Assembly: GCA_018333075.1 (NCBI GenBank)
Contig: BORH01000002.1
Coordinates: 389,667 to 453,666 of the forward strand
Source of the DNA: Heyndrickxia sporothermodurans
GTDB taxonomy: Bacteria; Bacillota; Bacilli; Bacillales; Bacillaceae_C
Reading direction: 5' to 3'
Length of the DNA stretch: 64,000 nt
The notes beneath the pieces are model-generated. The model did not search any database. It was given only the letters and a program-made list of their open reading frames with translations, and had not been told where the DNA came from. The position numbers and the translations under genes were made by a program. Position 1 is the stretch's first letter; each line of letters opens with the position of its first letter. Of this stretch, positions 17,379 to 26,607 are shown piece by piece.

Positions 17379-19133
17379 TTATAATATTACTTCAACCCAT
17401 TTACGTACGCTATTAATAAACCAAATTTTATTAGCCAATTGCAAATCCTGAACTTTAAGTACCCGTTCTTTTATTTTTCCAGATTGAATTAATTCTGAAC
17501 GGAAAGTGCCTGCCAATAAACCAGCTCTTTGCTTTGGCGTATACATCATTCCATCTATCTCAAGAACGATATTTCCATTGATAAATTCGGTTAATTCTCC
17601 ATCTTGATTCCATAAAATAACATCAAACACATCACTTTGATTAACTTTATGTTCTTGATAACACTGACGATTTGTTGTTTTATGATAATGGTAGCGATTA
17701 TTTTTATTAATTGGTTTATCACTTATTTTTACTTTATAGATTTGATTGAATTTACTTATCGTTTCAGCGCCAATTGTAAATTCTCCATTTTTGGAAACCA
17801 ATAATCGGATCTTCATTTTGTGTTTCGAATGTTTACGAGCAATATCATTTAATTCCTTATAAATATCATTCATTGGCAATGTAAAATTAAAAAATTCCGC
17901 TGACTTTTTTAAACGATTCAAATGCTGATCCAATAAAAAGTATTGACTATTTTCCAATAGTATACTTTCTAGAAGCTGAAATGAAGGCCTGTTAGCAGTC
18001 AATAATTTGGCTTTGGTTACAATTTCCTCATATTCATCAGTCGCGGTAGAATCCCATGTAATTCCTCCTCCCACACCATAAACGGCTTCTCCAACCTGCT
18101 GATCAATCATTACCGTTCGTATTGGAACATTGAATATGGTTTCGCCTTTAGGACTAATATATCCTATAGCTCCACAATATACCTCACGGGGGGAATCTTC
18201 CAGATTTGCGATATATTTCATCGTACTAATTTTTGGTGCACCTGTAATTGATCCGCAAGGAAATAAAGCAGAAAAAATATCAACAATACCAACATTTTTT
18301 TCAGTCTTCGCTGAAATGGAAGAGGTCATTTGCCAAACAGTAGGGTATTGCTCCACTTTAAAAAGCTCTTCCACCTTTACAGTTCCTGGTATCGCAATAT
18401 TACCTAAATCATTTCGTAATAAATCAACGATCATGACATTTTCAGCCCGATTTTTTTCGGAATGAAATAACCAATTTGCATTTTTTTCGTCCTCTTCTAC
18501 TGTTTTTCCTCTGTGTATCGTTCCTTTCATCGGACGTGTAATAATTTTATTTCCATCCCATCGAAAAAAGAGTTCTGGTGATGCAGATAGAATTCGAAAA
18601 TCTCCGATATTCAAATAGGCACAATAATTTGATTCTTGGACCGATGTTAGATGTTGATAAAAGGAAAAGTCATCTCCCTCAAAATTTGCTTTTAATCTTG
18701 TTGTATAATTAATTTGATAGGTATCTCCATTTTCAATAGCCGATTTAATTCTTTCAATACATGAATGATAATCATGTCCATGAATCGATGGCTCCCACTC
18801 TGAAACCTTAAAACTTTTTTTCCTTTCCGCTTCTTTATGTATGATTGGCTGACAAAAGATGCCAAACCACAATAAAGGCATTTTTTCGCAGGAACAAACT
18901 TGAAAAGCAGGGTCAAAAGCTGGGGCTGCTTCATATGACAAATAACCTGCTGCATAGTAACCTTTTGAAACCTGCTTCTGAATTTCTTCCATGCAAGAAA
19001 TAACTTCATCAATACGACTAGTAGTAATAATTTTCTCCGGATTTTTAAAAAGAAGTGGATTAATTGAACCATCATGCTGTGCAAATTCAAATAGTAAATA
19101 AGGATCATTCATTATATATTCATTAGTAGTCAT
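17379..19133 (-). CDS. pabB: Fused aminodeoxychorismate synthase component I / 4-amino-4-deoxychorismate lyase
   Basis: A fusion of two folate-pathway enzymes. The N-terminal part (to about residue 370) is a chorismate-binding PabB domain with LSASPELFFR, TRPMKGT, DLLRNDLGN, GSITGAPK and EVYCGAIGY. The C-terminal part is a class IV PLP lyase (PabC-like) with LRLLVSKNGE-type and ELTEFINGNIVLE sequences and a final FINSVRKWVEV. Together with PabA it makes p-aminobenzoate from chorismate and glutamine. The longest frame starts at 19163; the ATG at 19133 (or a GTG one codon earlier) follows GAAGGA and is chosen. The gene begins right behind pabA. Confidence 0.88.
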   Translation of the reverse strand: MTTNEYIMNDPYLLFEFAQHDGSINPLLFKNPEKIITTSRIDEVISCMEEIQKQVSKGYYAAGYLSYEAAPAFDPAFQVCSCEKMPLLWFGIFCQPIIHKEAERKKSFKVSEWEPSIHGHDYHSCIERIKSAIENGDTYQINYTTRLKANFEGDDFSFYQHLTSVQESNYCAYLNIGDFRILSASPELFFRWDGNKIITRPMKGTIHRGKTVEEDEKNANWLFHSEKNRAENVMIVDLLRNDLGNIAIPGTVKVEELFKVEQYPTVWQMTSSISAKTEKNVGIVDIFSALFPCGSITGAPKISTMKYIANLEDSPREVYCGAIGYISPKGETIFNVPIRTVMIDQQVGEAVYGVGGGITWDSTATDEYEEIVTKAKLLTANRPSFQLLESILLENSQYFLLDQHLNRLKKSAEFFNFTLPMNDIYKELNDIARKHSKHKMKIRLLVSKNGEFTIGAETISKFNQIYKVKISDKPINKNNRYHYHKTTNRQCYQEHKVNQSDVFDVILWNQDGELTEFINGNIVLEIDGMMYTPKQRAGLLAGTFRSELIQSGKIKERVLKVQDLQLANKIWFINSVRKWVEVIL

Positions 19134-19164
19134 CACATTTCTTCCTTCACAAAAGTTAATCAAT

Positions 19165-19728
19165 TTAGTTGAAAAAATTACGAATCATCTGTAATCCATG
19201 ATCTGTTAATATTGCTTCAGGGTGAAATTGAATCCCTTCTATTTTGTATTGTTTATGGCGTATCCCCATAATTTCACCATCCGCACTTTTGGCAGTTATC
19301 TCCAAACATTTCGGAAAGGTTTGTTCCTCAACGACTAATGAATGGTATCTTGTCACACGAAAGGTATCCTCTAATCCGGAAAAAACGCCTTTATTGTCAT
19401 GTGTAATCATTGAGGTTTTTCCGTGCATAGGCATTTTTGCTTTTATCACATTTCCATCAAATGCTTTTGCAATAATTTGATGTCCGAGACAAACTCCTAA
19501 AATTGGGATCTTGTTTGAAAAATACTCAACAATCTCTAAACAAATTCCAGATTGATCTGGATTTCCAGGTCCTGGAGAAAGTAATAAAAAATCAGGTTGC
19601 AGCTGTTCAATTTCCTTAATACTAATCTGATTATTTCGAACTACTCGAACCTCATGGCCGATTTGTTTTGTATATTGAACAAGGTTATAAGTAAATGAAT
19701 CATAATTATCAATTATTAATATCAACAC
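19165..19728 (-). CDS. pabA: Aminodeoxychorismate/anthranilate synthase glutamine amidotransferase subunit
   Basis: 187-residue class I glutamine amidotransferase: DNYDSFTYNLVQ at the N-terminus, SPGPGNPDQSG, nucleophile Cys in GVCLGHQ, and His-Glu in QFHPEA. It supplies ammonia to the PabB domain encoded immediately downstream (overlapping region, same strand). Sequence alone cannot exclude a dual role with anthranilate synthase, as in B. subtilis where one protein serves both, but the neighbour points to p-aminobenzoate. No folate genes (sul, folB, folK) follow. Confidence 0.88.
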   Translation of the reverse strand: MLILIIDNYDSFTYNLVQYTKQIGHEVRVVRNNQISIKEIEQLQPDFLLLSPGPGNPDQSGICLEIVEYFSNKIPILGVCLGHQIIAKAFDGNVIKAKMPMHGKTSMITHDNKGVFSGLEDTFRVTRYHSLVVEEQTFPKCLEITAKSADGEIMGIRHKQYKIEGIQFHPEAILTDHGLQMIRNFFN

Positions 19729-19908
19729 AATTACTCCTTAAATCAAATTCCATTTCATTCCATAACTTTTGTTACAAAAAGTCCTATTTACACGAAACTA
19801 TCATATCACATGGTATCTATTAAAAGATTTACCATTTTTATTTGCGAATAGTTTTTTTAGGAGAAATAAAAATAATATATAAGCATTGTAAAATGAGGTG
19901 AAAAGAAA

Positions 19909-20355
19909 ATGAAGCATATTAAAGCAATTCTTATTAAATTCGTTGCAACCTTCGTGATTTTATTTATTATTTTAGATATTATTTTCGGAATGTCACTTGC
20001 TAATGTTTTTTTTATCTCACTCGTTCTTTCTGTTGCATCTTACCTTGTCGGGGATATTGGTATCCTGTCAAGAACAAACAATACAGTGGCAACTATTACT
20101 GATTTCGGACTAGCATTAATTGTCATTTGGTTTCTTTCTGCGGCACTATCCTTTACACCAAGAACACCATTATTTGTTACATCACTTTTCTCAGCAGCAG
20201 CTATGACATTATTTGAAATATTCTTCCACAAGTATGTTTCTTCAGATACTTTTGAACATGAATCAGATAATTTTTTAAATATCAATCCAAATTACCAAAC
20301 AGAAGTATCTGGAGAAATTACTCCGGAAATTGAAAAAAACAACGAAAATAAATAG
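19909..20355 (+). CDS. DUF2512 (YndM-like) membrane protein
   Basis: 148 residues with four predicted membrane helices in the first 105 residues and a polar, acidic C-terminal tail (FEHESDNFLN...EITPEIEKNNENK). The motif YLVGDIGIL after helix 2 and TDFGLA before helix 3 are typical of the DUF2512 family of Bacillus. Function unknown. Start ATG behind GAGGTGAAAAGAAA. Single gene, convergent with the methyltransferase. Confidence 0.82.
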   Translation: MKHIKAILIKFVATFVILFIILDIIFGMSLANVFFISLVLSVASYLVGDIGILSRTNNTVATITDFGLALIVIWFLSAALSFTPRTPLFVTSLFSAAAMTLFEIFFHKYVSSDTFEHESDNFLNINPNYQTEVSGEITPEIEKNNENK

Positions 20356-20375
20356 AAGTTTTTCCTAATAGCAAA

Positions 20376-20417
20376 TGTCAGGCATCATACTTTAATAATA
20401 TAGTATGATGCCTGACA
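20376..20417. repeat. 16-bp perfect inverted repeat between convergent genes
   Basis: TGTCAGGCATCATACT (20376-20391) and its exact reverse complement (20402-20417) enclose a 10-nt AT loop. Neither side has a proper T-run. It resembles the TGTCAGGCACC/GGTGCCTGACA palindromes scattered through many Bacillus genomes. It may work as a terminator or be a dispersed REP-like element. Confidence 0.6.
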
Positions 20418-20432
20418 CTTATCAAAAGTCCA

Positions 20433-21203
20433 TTATGCTTTTACTGCTTTCAGAATCATTGCTTCAGCTTTAAATGAAATGATTTCTTGATTAATAGTTT
20501 CTATACTAAACTTTTTCTTAATGTTTGATTTAGCCTTCAACATATAATTTGATAATTCACTCTTTTCAACAGAAGATAAGTTCATTCGATCACACCATGG
20601 ATTAAATTTAAAGCTCTTTTCAAAACAATGGAGGTCGCGTAAGAGAAAACCATTTTGTTCTAGCATACAAATCCATTCCGTTTTTTTCCAAGCCCTAAAA
20701 TGACTATAATCTCTTTTTTTCTCTACAAAATTATAAAAATGATCCTGTTCATCATTTTCTGGTGATATATTATCATCTAAAATAAATTGTCCACCAACTT
20801 TTAATACCCTATATGTTTCCTCGATAAACTGCTTCACATGTGGAAAATGATGAGGAGCAATTCTACATGTCACAATATCCAATTTTTCATTATCAAAAGG
20901 TAGGTTTTCAGCATCTCCTTGAATAAATTCTACATTATCATTTCCAGATCCATTCACAAATGCTTTGGCAGCTTGTAACATTTCTGGAGTTAAATCAAGT
21001 GCTACTAACTTTTTCACATGTGGCGCAAATAGATTAGCAGTATGGCCGCCACCCGTTGCAATATCTAATACTGTTTCATTCCCAGTGATATTTGTTAATC
21101 CTAACATGACTTCAAGATCTTTTCCTTTTTTATGAATGTCACTTGTTACATAAGAATTTGCTGCCCTTCCAAATTGTTTTTGTACATCATTTTTATTATC
21201 CAT
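20433..21203 (-). CDS. Class I SAM-dependent methyltransferase (UbiE/YcgJ type)
   Basis: 256 residues. SAM-binding motif I VLDIATGGGHTA, motif II with acidic residue in VALDLTPEML, EFIQGDAENLPF, and the post-II FRVLK-like ETYRVLKVGGQFILDD. It belongs to the Methyltransf_11/UbiE-like group; the substrate is unknown. The ATG at 21203 has AGAGGGG 7 nt upstream and is preferred over the longer frame starting at 21269. Single gene. Confidence 0.87.
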   Translation of the reverse strand: MDNKNDVQKQFGRAANSYVTSDIHKKGKDLEVMLGLTNITGNETVLDIATGGGHTANLFAPHVKKLVALDLTPEMLQAAKAFVNGSGNDNVEFIQGDAENLPFDNEKLDIVTCRIAPHHFPHVKQFIEETYRVLKVGGQFILDDNISPENDEQDHFYNFVEKKRDYSHFRAWKKTEWICMLEQNGFLLRDLHCFEKSFKFNPWCDRMNLSSVEKSELSNYMLKAKSNIKKKFSIETINQEIISFKAEAMILKAVKA

Positions 21204-21365
21204 TTTAGCCCCTCTTTTCCTATTTGGTAAATTTAGCATAAACCCTTTCTTACATAAGATAAATAACAAGTTTTTTATAATTAAACATAACCAAAACTTA
21301 TCACTTCAAGATGTGTAATAAAGTAAGCAATAATTATCCATACTAGGAATAATGAGGTGAATACC

Positions 21366-21566
21366 ATGGGATGGATAGACTCTTTTTCATATTGGAAAAT
21401 GGAAAGATATGAAAAATATTTAATGACTATGCAGAATTTAGGGGAATGTCCAGATTGTAAAGGTAAAGGTTTCACTATACCTTATAGTGTCTATGCTGCA
21501 GCTTATGAATGCCCAAGCTGTAATGGAAGCGGACTTTATTCAGACTGGTTTGAGGTAAATGGATAG
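21366..21566 (+). CDS. Small DnaJ-type zinc-finger protein
   Basis: 66 residues with two CxxCxGxG motifs, CPDCKGKG and CPSCNGSG, as in the central zinc domain of DnaJ, separated by 17 residues. An aromatic N-terminal part (WIDSFSYWKMERYEKY) precedes them. It is probably a single zinc ribbon; partner unknown. The ATG at 21366 follows GAGGTGA, whereas an upstream GTG overlaps that site. Confidence 0.72.
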   Translation: MGWIDSFSYWKMERYEKYLMTMQNLGECPDCKGKGFTIPYSVYAAAYECPSCNGSGLYSDWFEVNG

Positions 21567-21568
21567 AA

Positions 21569-21596
21569 AAAGACGCCTAAATCCGTAGGCGTCTTT
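21569..21596. terminator. Terminator of the small zinc-finger gene
   Basis: Perfect 11-bp stem AAAGACGCCTA (21569-21579) with TAGGCGTCTTT (21586-21596) and a 6-nt loop, directly after the stop codon. The flanking A- and T-runs let it work on either strand. Confidence 0.8.
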
Positions 21597-21996
21597 CAAA
21601 AACTTAATTTGCGGCGAAAGATCCGTATAACCACATTTATACGTTTTAGCAAATGCTAAATATTCGACTTATGCAAATAGCTCATCGCTTTTTTAAGATA
21701 TCATAGCAGCAATAAAAAAACAAGTTTTTTTCAAAAACATATACGAACTTCACAGCTTTAAGTCTTATCTTTCCTCTCCAAAAATATCCAACTAAGAAAT
21801 TTCCGCATTAAATAAGCATTATTCGGTTTAAATCATATAATTTTATTATTTTATACTATTTTGAAATATCTTTCAAAAATAGAAAATTTCTTCATTTTAT
21901 ATATTTAGCCCACTTTTTATTTGTCTAATTTCAATTTTTATATTATATTTTAATAACAATGGTTACGTTATCGATTTTGTTTTTTGGGGGGATTTT
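21597..21996. other. 400-bp gene-free region with adjacent hairpins upstream of gltT
   Basis: No ORF is convincing here. Two perfect 7-bp hairpins stand side by side (21624-21630 with 21637-21643; 21645-21651 with 21654-21660), enclosed by a weak GCGG/ATCGC pairing (21611 and about 21688) and followed by TTTTTT. This could be a structured RNA or leader. The rest to 21996 is AT-rich and includes A7/T7 runs and the gltT ribosome binding site (GGGGGG). Confidence 0.4.
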
Positions 21997-23247
21997 ATGA
22001 AAAAAATAGGATTAGCTTGGCAAATATTAATTGGACTAGTCCTCGGAATTATTATTGGGGCTATTTTTTATGGAAGTCCCGAAATTGGGAAGTATCTACA
22101 GCCTATTGGTGATATTTTCTTAAGATTAATAAAAATGATTGTTATTCCAATTGTTATTTCTAGCATCATTGTCGGAATAGCAAGTGTAGGAGATGCAAAA
22201 CATCTAGGAAAACTTGGCGGGAAAACCATTTTATATTTTGAGATTGTTACAACGATTGCCATTTTAGTAGGACTACTAGTTGCAAATGTTTTCCATCCTG
22301 GTACTGGTGTAAACCGATCATCTTTACAAAAAGTGGACATCGGTTCCTATGTTGACACAGCGAAAGAAGTTGAAAGTCATGGATTTGCAGATACAATCGT
22401 TAATATTGTTCCAAAAAACATATTTGAAGCCTTTCTTCATGGTGATATGCTTGCCATTATTTTCTTTTCCGTTTTATTTGGATTAGGAGTAGCTGCAATT
22501 GGTGAGAAAGGAAAACCAGTGCTAGCCTTTTTTCAAGGTACTGCAGAAACAATGTTCTATGTTACGAATGTAGTTATGAAATTTGCACCATTTGGAGTTT
22601 TTGCATTAATTGGTGTTACCGTTTCCACATTTGGACTAGAATCATTAATCCCATTAGGAAAGCTCGTCATTACTGTATATTTAACTATGGCTGGGTTTAT
22701 CATAATTGTATTAGGTGCTATTGCCAAGCTAGTAGGAGTGAATATTTTTCACCTAATCCGTCTACTAAAGGACGAAATTATTTTGGGTTATTCAACTGCC
22801 AGCTCTGAGGCTGTCTTGCCTAAAATTATGGAAAAAATGGAGAAATTCGGCTGTCCTAAAGCAATTACTTCATTTGTCATTCCTACGGGATACTCATTTA
22901 ATTTAGATGGTTCCACCTTATATCAAGCTTTAGCTGCGGTCTTTATTGCTCAAATGTATGGAATTGATTTATCCTTCTCACAGCAGCTATCCCTTGTACT
23001 AGTATTAATGGTTACTTCAAAAGGAATAGCTGGGGTACCAGGTGTATCATTTGTTGTACTTCTAGCCACTTTAGGTACAGTTGGTATACCTATTGAAGGG
23101 CTTGCATTTATTGCTGGTATTGACCGAATTCTTGATATGGCAAGAACGGTTGTAAACATTGTGGGAAATTCCTTAGGAGCTATTGTTATTTCAAAATGGG
23201 AAGGACAATTTAAGCAAAATAAGGAAATATTTAATTCGGAATCTTAG
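21997..23247 (+). CDS. gltT: Proton/sodium-glutamate (aspartate) symporter
   Basis: 416-residue DAACS-family carrier, nearly identical in layout to B. subtilis GltT. It has eight helices and two re-entrant loops. Transport motifs are YSTASSEAVLP (serine-rich hairpin 1), GYSFNLDGSTLY (helix 7 NxDG), TSKGIAGVPG (hairpin 2) and DRILDMARTVVNIVGN (helix 8 with substrate-binding Asp, Arg and Asn). It imports glutamate/aspartate at the cytoplasmic membrane. Single gene; start behind GGGGGG. Confidence 0.93.
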   Translation: MKKIGLAWQILIGLVLGIIIGAIFYGSPEIGKYLQPIGDIFLRLIKMIVIPIVISSIIVGIASVGDAKHLGKLGGKTILYFEIVTTIAILVGLLVANVFHPGTGVNRSSLQKVDIGSYVDTAKEVESHGFADTIVNIVPKNIFEAFLHGDMLAIIFFSVLFGLGVAAIGEKGKPVLAFFQGTAETMFYVTNVVMKFAPFGVFALIGVTVSTFGLESLIPLGKLVITVYLTMAGFIIIVLGAIAKLVGVNIFHLIRLLKDEIILGYSTASSEAVLPKIMEKMEKFGCPKAITSFVIPTGYSFNLDGSTLYQALAAVFIAQMYGIDLSFSQQLSLVLVLMVTSKGIAGVPGVSFVVLLATLGTVGIPIEGLAFIAGIDRILDMARTVVNIVGNSLGAIVISKWEGQFKQNKEIFNSES

Positions 23248-23261
23248 TCTATGGAGTTAGA

Positions 23262-23290
23262 AGAGATCCCTCAATAAGGGATCTCTTTTA
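23262..23290. terminator. Terminator of gltT
   Basis: AGAGATCCCT (23262-23271) pairs perfectly with AGGGATCTCT (23277-23286), then TTTTATTTATT. It lies between two convergent genes. Confidence 0.85.
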
Positions 23291-23300
23291 TTTATTCTTA

Positions 23301-24893
23301 TTAATTGACAAACCTTTCATGCTCTTTCCAAAATTCGTTTCTTAATCGTACTTTTTGAATTTTACCCGATGCTGTTTTTGGAAGCTCATCAACAAAGCTT
23401 ACTGAAGTTGGAGCTTTAAAATGGGCCATCTTTTGTCTTGCAAATTCAATTAAATCCTTTTCATCAAAGGTGTATCCTTCACGCTTTACTATCACTGCAA
23501 GAGGTGTTTCTCCCCATTTCTCATGAGGAATCGCAATAATTGCAGCTTCTAAAACACCAGGGTGCTCATAAAGTATTCCTTCAACTTCAATCGAAGAAAT
23601 ATTTTCTCCTCCACTAATAATAATATCCTTTTTCCTATCGACTATTTCGATGTTACCGTTTTCATCAATGATTGCCATATCACCTGTATGATACCAGCCA
23701 TTCCATATCACTTGATTTGTTGCCTCTTCATTTTTCCAATACCCTAGCATGACACCATTACTTTTTGCGACAATTTCACCTATCTCTTTACCGTTCTTAG
23801 CTACTTCTTCCCCCTTTCCATTCACTACTCTTACATCACAGCCTATCATTTCATAACCAGCCTTTGCTTTCATACGGTATTGAGTCTCTTTTGCTTCATT
23901 TTGATGATGAACACGAATATTAGATGTCGTAATAAGAGGAGAAGCTTCTGTCATTCCATATACTTGAATAAACTCCCAGCCAAGCTGCTCTTCTACTCTC
24001 GAAACAAAAGAAGGAGGTGGTGCCGATCCAGCAATAACCACACGAATTGCTTGTTCAATTTTTGGTTTATGCTGCTCATAATATTGCAGAAGTGAGTTTA
24101 ATACAGCAGGAGCCATATGGATTATAGTCACTTTGTACTTTTGAATTTTTTCAAAAATCTTATCTGGTCTAATCTGTTTTAATGTAACATGTGTTGCACC
24201 ATTCGCTGTATAATAAAAGGGAGATCCCCAGCCATTTACATGAAACATTGGCAATACATGCAATAATACATCCCGATCAGATACTCGTAAATGATGCATA
24301 GTACTAAGTGCATGCAAGTAATTATTTCGATGAGTTAACATAACTCCTTTCGGCTTCCCTGTCGTGCCACTCGTATATAAAATATTGGCTACATCTTGTT
24401 CATCAAGCTCTGCCCTTGAAAACGAAGATGTTGGAAATTGTTTAAGCCATGACTCATACCATAAATCACCAGGCTCTAACTCGACTGCTTGATCGCCATG
24501 GACAATAATTTGTTTAACTGAGCAAAGCTGATTTCTGACTGGACGAATCAAATCATATAAATCTTCATCGACAAAGAAGATTTCACTTTCGCTATGATTA
24601 AGAATATATGAATAATCATTTGGAGTTAATCGTGTATTAAGTGGAACCATGATCCCTCCTAATTGAAAAACACCATAGAATCCCTCTAGCATTTCTAATG
24701 TATTAGGAGCTAAATAGGCAATTCGATCTCCTTTCTTTACTTGAAGTGATTGTAAGCCATGGGATAACTGGTTCACTCGGCTATTCAATTCTTCATAGGT
24801 AAATGTCCCCTTTTCATCAATCACTGCAGTTTTACTACCGTATAATTTTACAGCTCTATCAAGAAATTGTGTTAGAACGAGTGGAACGAACAT
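23301..24893 (-). CDS. AMP-forming acyl-CoA synthetase (fatty acid-CoA ligase family)
   Basis: 530-residue ANL-superfamily enzyme. P-loop ILYTSGTTGKPKGVMLTH, A5 motif VYGMTEASPL, A7/A8 GWYHTGDMAIIDENG and DRKKDIIISGGENISSIEVE, and the C-terminal catalytic Lys in PKTASGKIQK. It makes acyl-CoA from a carboxylic acid, ATP and CoA. The family includes medium- and long-chain fatty acid ligases; the chain length is not predictable here. Strong Shine-Dalgarno GGAGGATGA. Single gene. Confidence 0.9.
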   Translation of the reverse strand: MFVPLVLTQFLDRAVKLYGSKTAVIDEKGTFTYEELNSRVNQLSHGLQSLQVKKGDRIAYLAPNTLEMLEGFYGVFQLGGIMVPLNTRLTPNDYSYILNHSESEIFFVDEDLYDLIRPVRNQLCSVKQIIVHGDQAVELEPGDLWYESWLKQFPTSSFSRAELDEQDVANILYTSGTTGKPKGVMLTHRNNYLHALSTMHHLRVSDRDVLLHVLPMFHVNGWGSPFYYTANGATHVTLKQIRPDKIFEKIQKYKVTIIHMAPAVLNSLLQYYEQHKPKIEQAIRVVIAGSAPPPSFVSRVEEQLGWEFIQVYGMTEASPLITTSNIRVHHQNEAKETQYRMKAKAGYEMIGCDVRVVNGKGEEVAKNGKEIGEIVAKSNGVMLGYWKNEEATNQVIWNGWYHTGDMAIIDENGNIEIVDRKKDIIISGGENISSIEVEGILYEHPGVLEAAIIAIPHEKWGETPLAVIVKREGYTFDEKDLIEFARQKMAHFKAPTSVSFVDELPKTASGKIQKVRLRNEFWKEHERFVN

Positions 24894-25002
24894 ACTTCAT
24901 CCTCCTAATCTATTTAACAGATAATATAGACTATTATAACATTTCTGAATTAAAAGGATATATATCTTTTGAATATAGTCCAACATTTAAAGGAGGAATC
25001 TT

Positions 25003-25434
25003 ATGCCAATTCTTACAAATAAACAATTTATTTATGCACCTATTGAAATTTGCTTTGACCTTGCTAGAAATGTTGACATACATACCAAAACTACAGCTTC
25101 TTCAAAAGAAAAAGCTGTTGGTGGAGTAACTGTAGGATTATTGGAAGAAGGCGATATTGTCACATGGGAAGCCACGCACTTTTGTATTAAACAACGTTTA
25201 ACTGCAAAAATAGGATTATTGGAGAGACCTCATATATTTGTAGATATAATGCTAAAAGGTGCCTTTCATTCCTTTGAACATACACATCATTTCATTCAAT
25301 ATGAAAATGGGACAATGATGATTGATACATTTAAATACAAATCTCCCCTTGGTCCTTTAGGAAAACTGGCAGATAAATTATTTTTGAAGAGATATATGAA
25401 ATATTTCCTGTCATCAAGGGCTCGCAATTTATAA
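25003..25434 (+). CDS. SRPBCC-fold protein (polyketide cyclase/START-like)
   Basis: 143 residues. The N-terminus IYAPIEICFDLARNVDIHTK and the later GDIVTWEATHFCIKQRLTAKI and GTMMIDTFKYKSPLGPLGKLADKLFLKRYMKYFL match the SRPBCC proteins annotated in Bacillus as cell-division-inhibitor-like. The fold binds hydrophobic ligands; the actual role is unknown. AAAGGAGG precedes the ATG. Divergent from the acyl-CoA synthetase. Confidence 0.75.
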   Translation: MPILTNKQFIYAPIEICFDLARNVDIHTKTTASSKEKAVGGVTVGLLEEGDIVTWEATHFCIKQRLTAKIGLLERPHIFVDIMLKGAFHSFEHTHHFIQYENGTMMIDTFKYKSPLGPLGKLADKLFLKRYMKYFLSSRARNL

Positions 25435-25487
25435 GAAATAGCCGAAACAGACAAAGATGAAAATAAATAAAAAAACAAAAACTCGAT

Positions 25488-25826
25488 TTATACTTTCATT
25501 AAATAGGATAATAGTAATGTTAATATTGAAACTCCAAGAAAAATTGCAGCAAGATTGTTTCTACCTGAAAAAAACAATGCTGCAGTAGCCAAAGTAAAAA
25601 TAATAACTTTTAAGATAAATTGTAAAAAGGGTGAAACAGGAAAGTTTGCTTTTGGAGCTAAATACATGCCCCAGAAGACTGCAATGGATACTGGTGAACC
25701 TATTCCACATAATACTTTTAAAAATATTCCTTTATCTAAAGAAAAACCCCAATAAGTAAAGGAGGCAAGTGTAGCTAATTCTACCAAAAACAATATTAAC
25801 AATAATATATATTGAAAGATAATCAT
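25488..25826 (-). CDS. YrdB/DUF2568-like membrane protein
   Basis: 112 residues with four hydrophobic segments. GFSLDKG, GIGSPVSIAVFWGMYLAPKA and the C-terminal AALFFSGRNNLAAIFLG match the YrdB (DUF2568) family. Function unknown. ATG preceded by AAGGAGAGACTGAT. Single gene convergent with the SRPBCC gene. Confidence 0.78.
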   Translation of the reverse strand: MIIFQYILLLILFLVELATLASFTYWGFSLDKGIFLKVLCGIGSPVSIAVFWGMYLAPKANFPVSPFLQFILKVIIFTLATAALFFSGRNNLAAIFLGVSILTLLLSYLMKV

Positions 25827-25929
25827 ATCAGTCTCTCCTTAATGATAAAATTAAAAGTATAGAACATTATACTTTAATAGATGAAAAGACTAATATAAAA
25901 ATTTATACTAGTCTTCCAATAGAGTCAGA

Positions 25930-26607
25930 TCAAACATATTTTTCATTCATGCGTTTTATATAATTATTTACCTGTTTTGCAGGATTAAAAACTGACATTC
26001 CATGGCAAATTTCTAATCTTTTTGGCTGTAACTGCTCCAAAATCGTACTACTTTTCACAGCTTTTTTCATGTCTGCTGTAAACATTGGCATAGGCTGATG
26101 TAGTTTTCCTTTTTTTGATGTAAACAGGTCACCTGCAAGTAACACCCCATCCTTTTCATGATAATAAGCGACATGACCGGGCGAGTGACCAGGTGTTAAA
26201 TATGGTGTAAGTCCCCCAATTGTTAGCATCTTCCCTTTGTCATCAGCTTCCAAAGGGTGAATCACTTGACTAGCTAAAGTTTTTTCTGGCTTTTTTCTTC
26301 CTGGGTATGGAGCTTCTCCTACCGCATAAGGAATTTCTATCGGATGTGCATAAATAGGTATGTCTTTTCCTATTTTAATCTTATTAATTGCCCCAACATG
26401 ATCGGAGTGTCCATGGGTCAAAAGAATTCTTTGCAATGGTCCCACATCCAGTTTATTCACACTCTTTACTATCCCTTTTGCCATGAAAGGTACACCTGCA
26501 TCTACTAACGTAACTCCATCTTGATCTGCTACAAGCCAAACATGAATAGGTATGATACACCATGTTTTAATACTCCAAATATGTTCAGAAATCTGTTTTA
26601 ATTTCAT
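25930..26607 (-). CDS. MBL-fold metallo-hydrolase
   Basis: 225 residues. Zinc motif THGHSDHVGA, with further ligands in TPGHSPGHVAYY (His) and LLAGDLFTS (Asp) and a late CHG. This fits glyoxalase-II-like or lactonase-like hydrolases; the substrate is unknown. Its ATG overlaps the TGA of the TetR regulator gene (ATGA), so both are translated together and probably share the operator upstream of the regulator. Confidence 0.87.
   Translation of the reverse strand: MKLKQISEHIWSIKTWCIIPIHVWLVADQDGVTLVDAGVPFMAKGIVKSVNKLDVGPLQRILLTHGHSDHVGAINKIKIGKDIPIYAHPIEIPYAVGEAPYPGRKKPEKTLASQVIHPLEADDKGKMLTIGGLTPYLTPGHSPGHVAYYHEKDGVLLAGDLFTSKKGKLHQPMPMFTADMKKAVKSSTILEQLQPKRLEICHGMSVFNPAKQVNNYIKRMNEKYV

Noticed and set aside
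18130-18465. 111-codon plus-strand frame within pabBC
   Set aside because: Shadow of a conserved PabB domain on the other strand.
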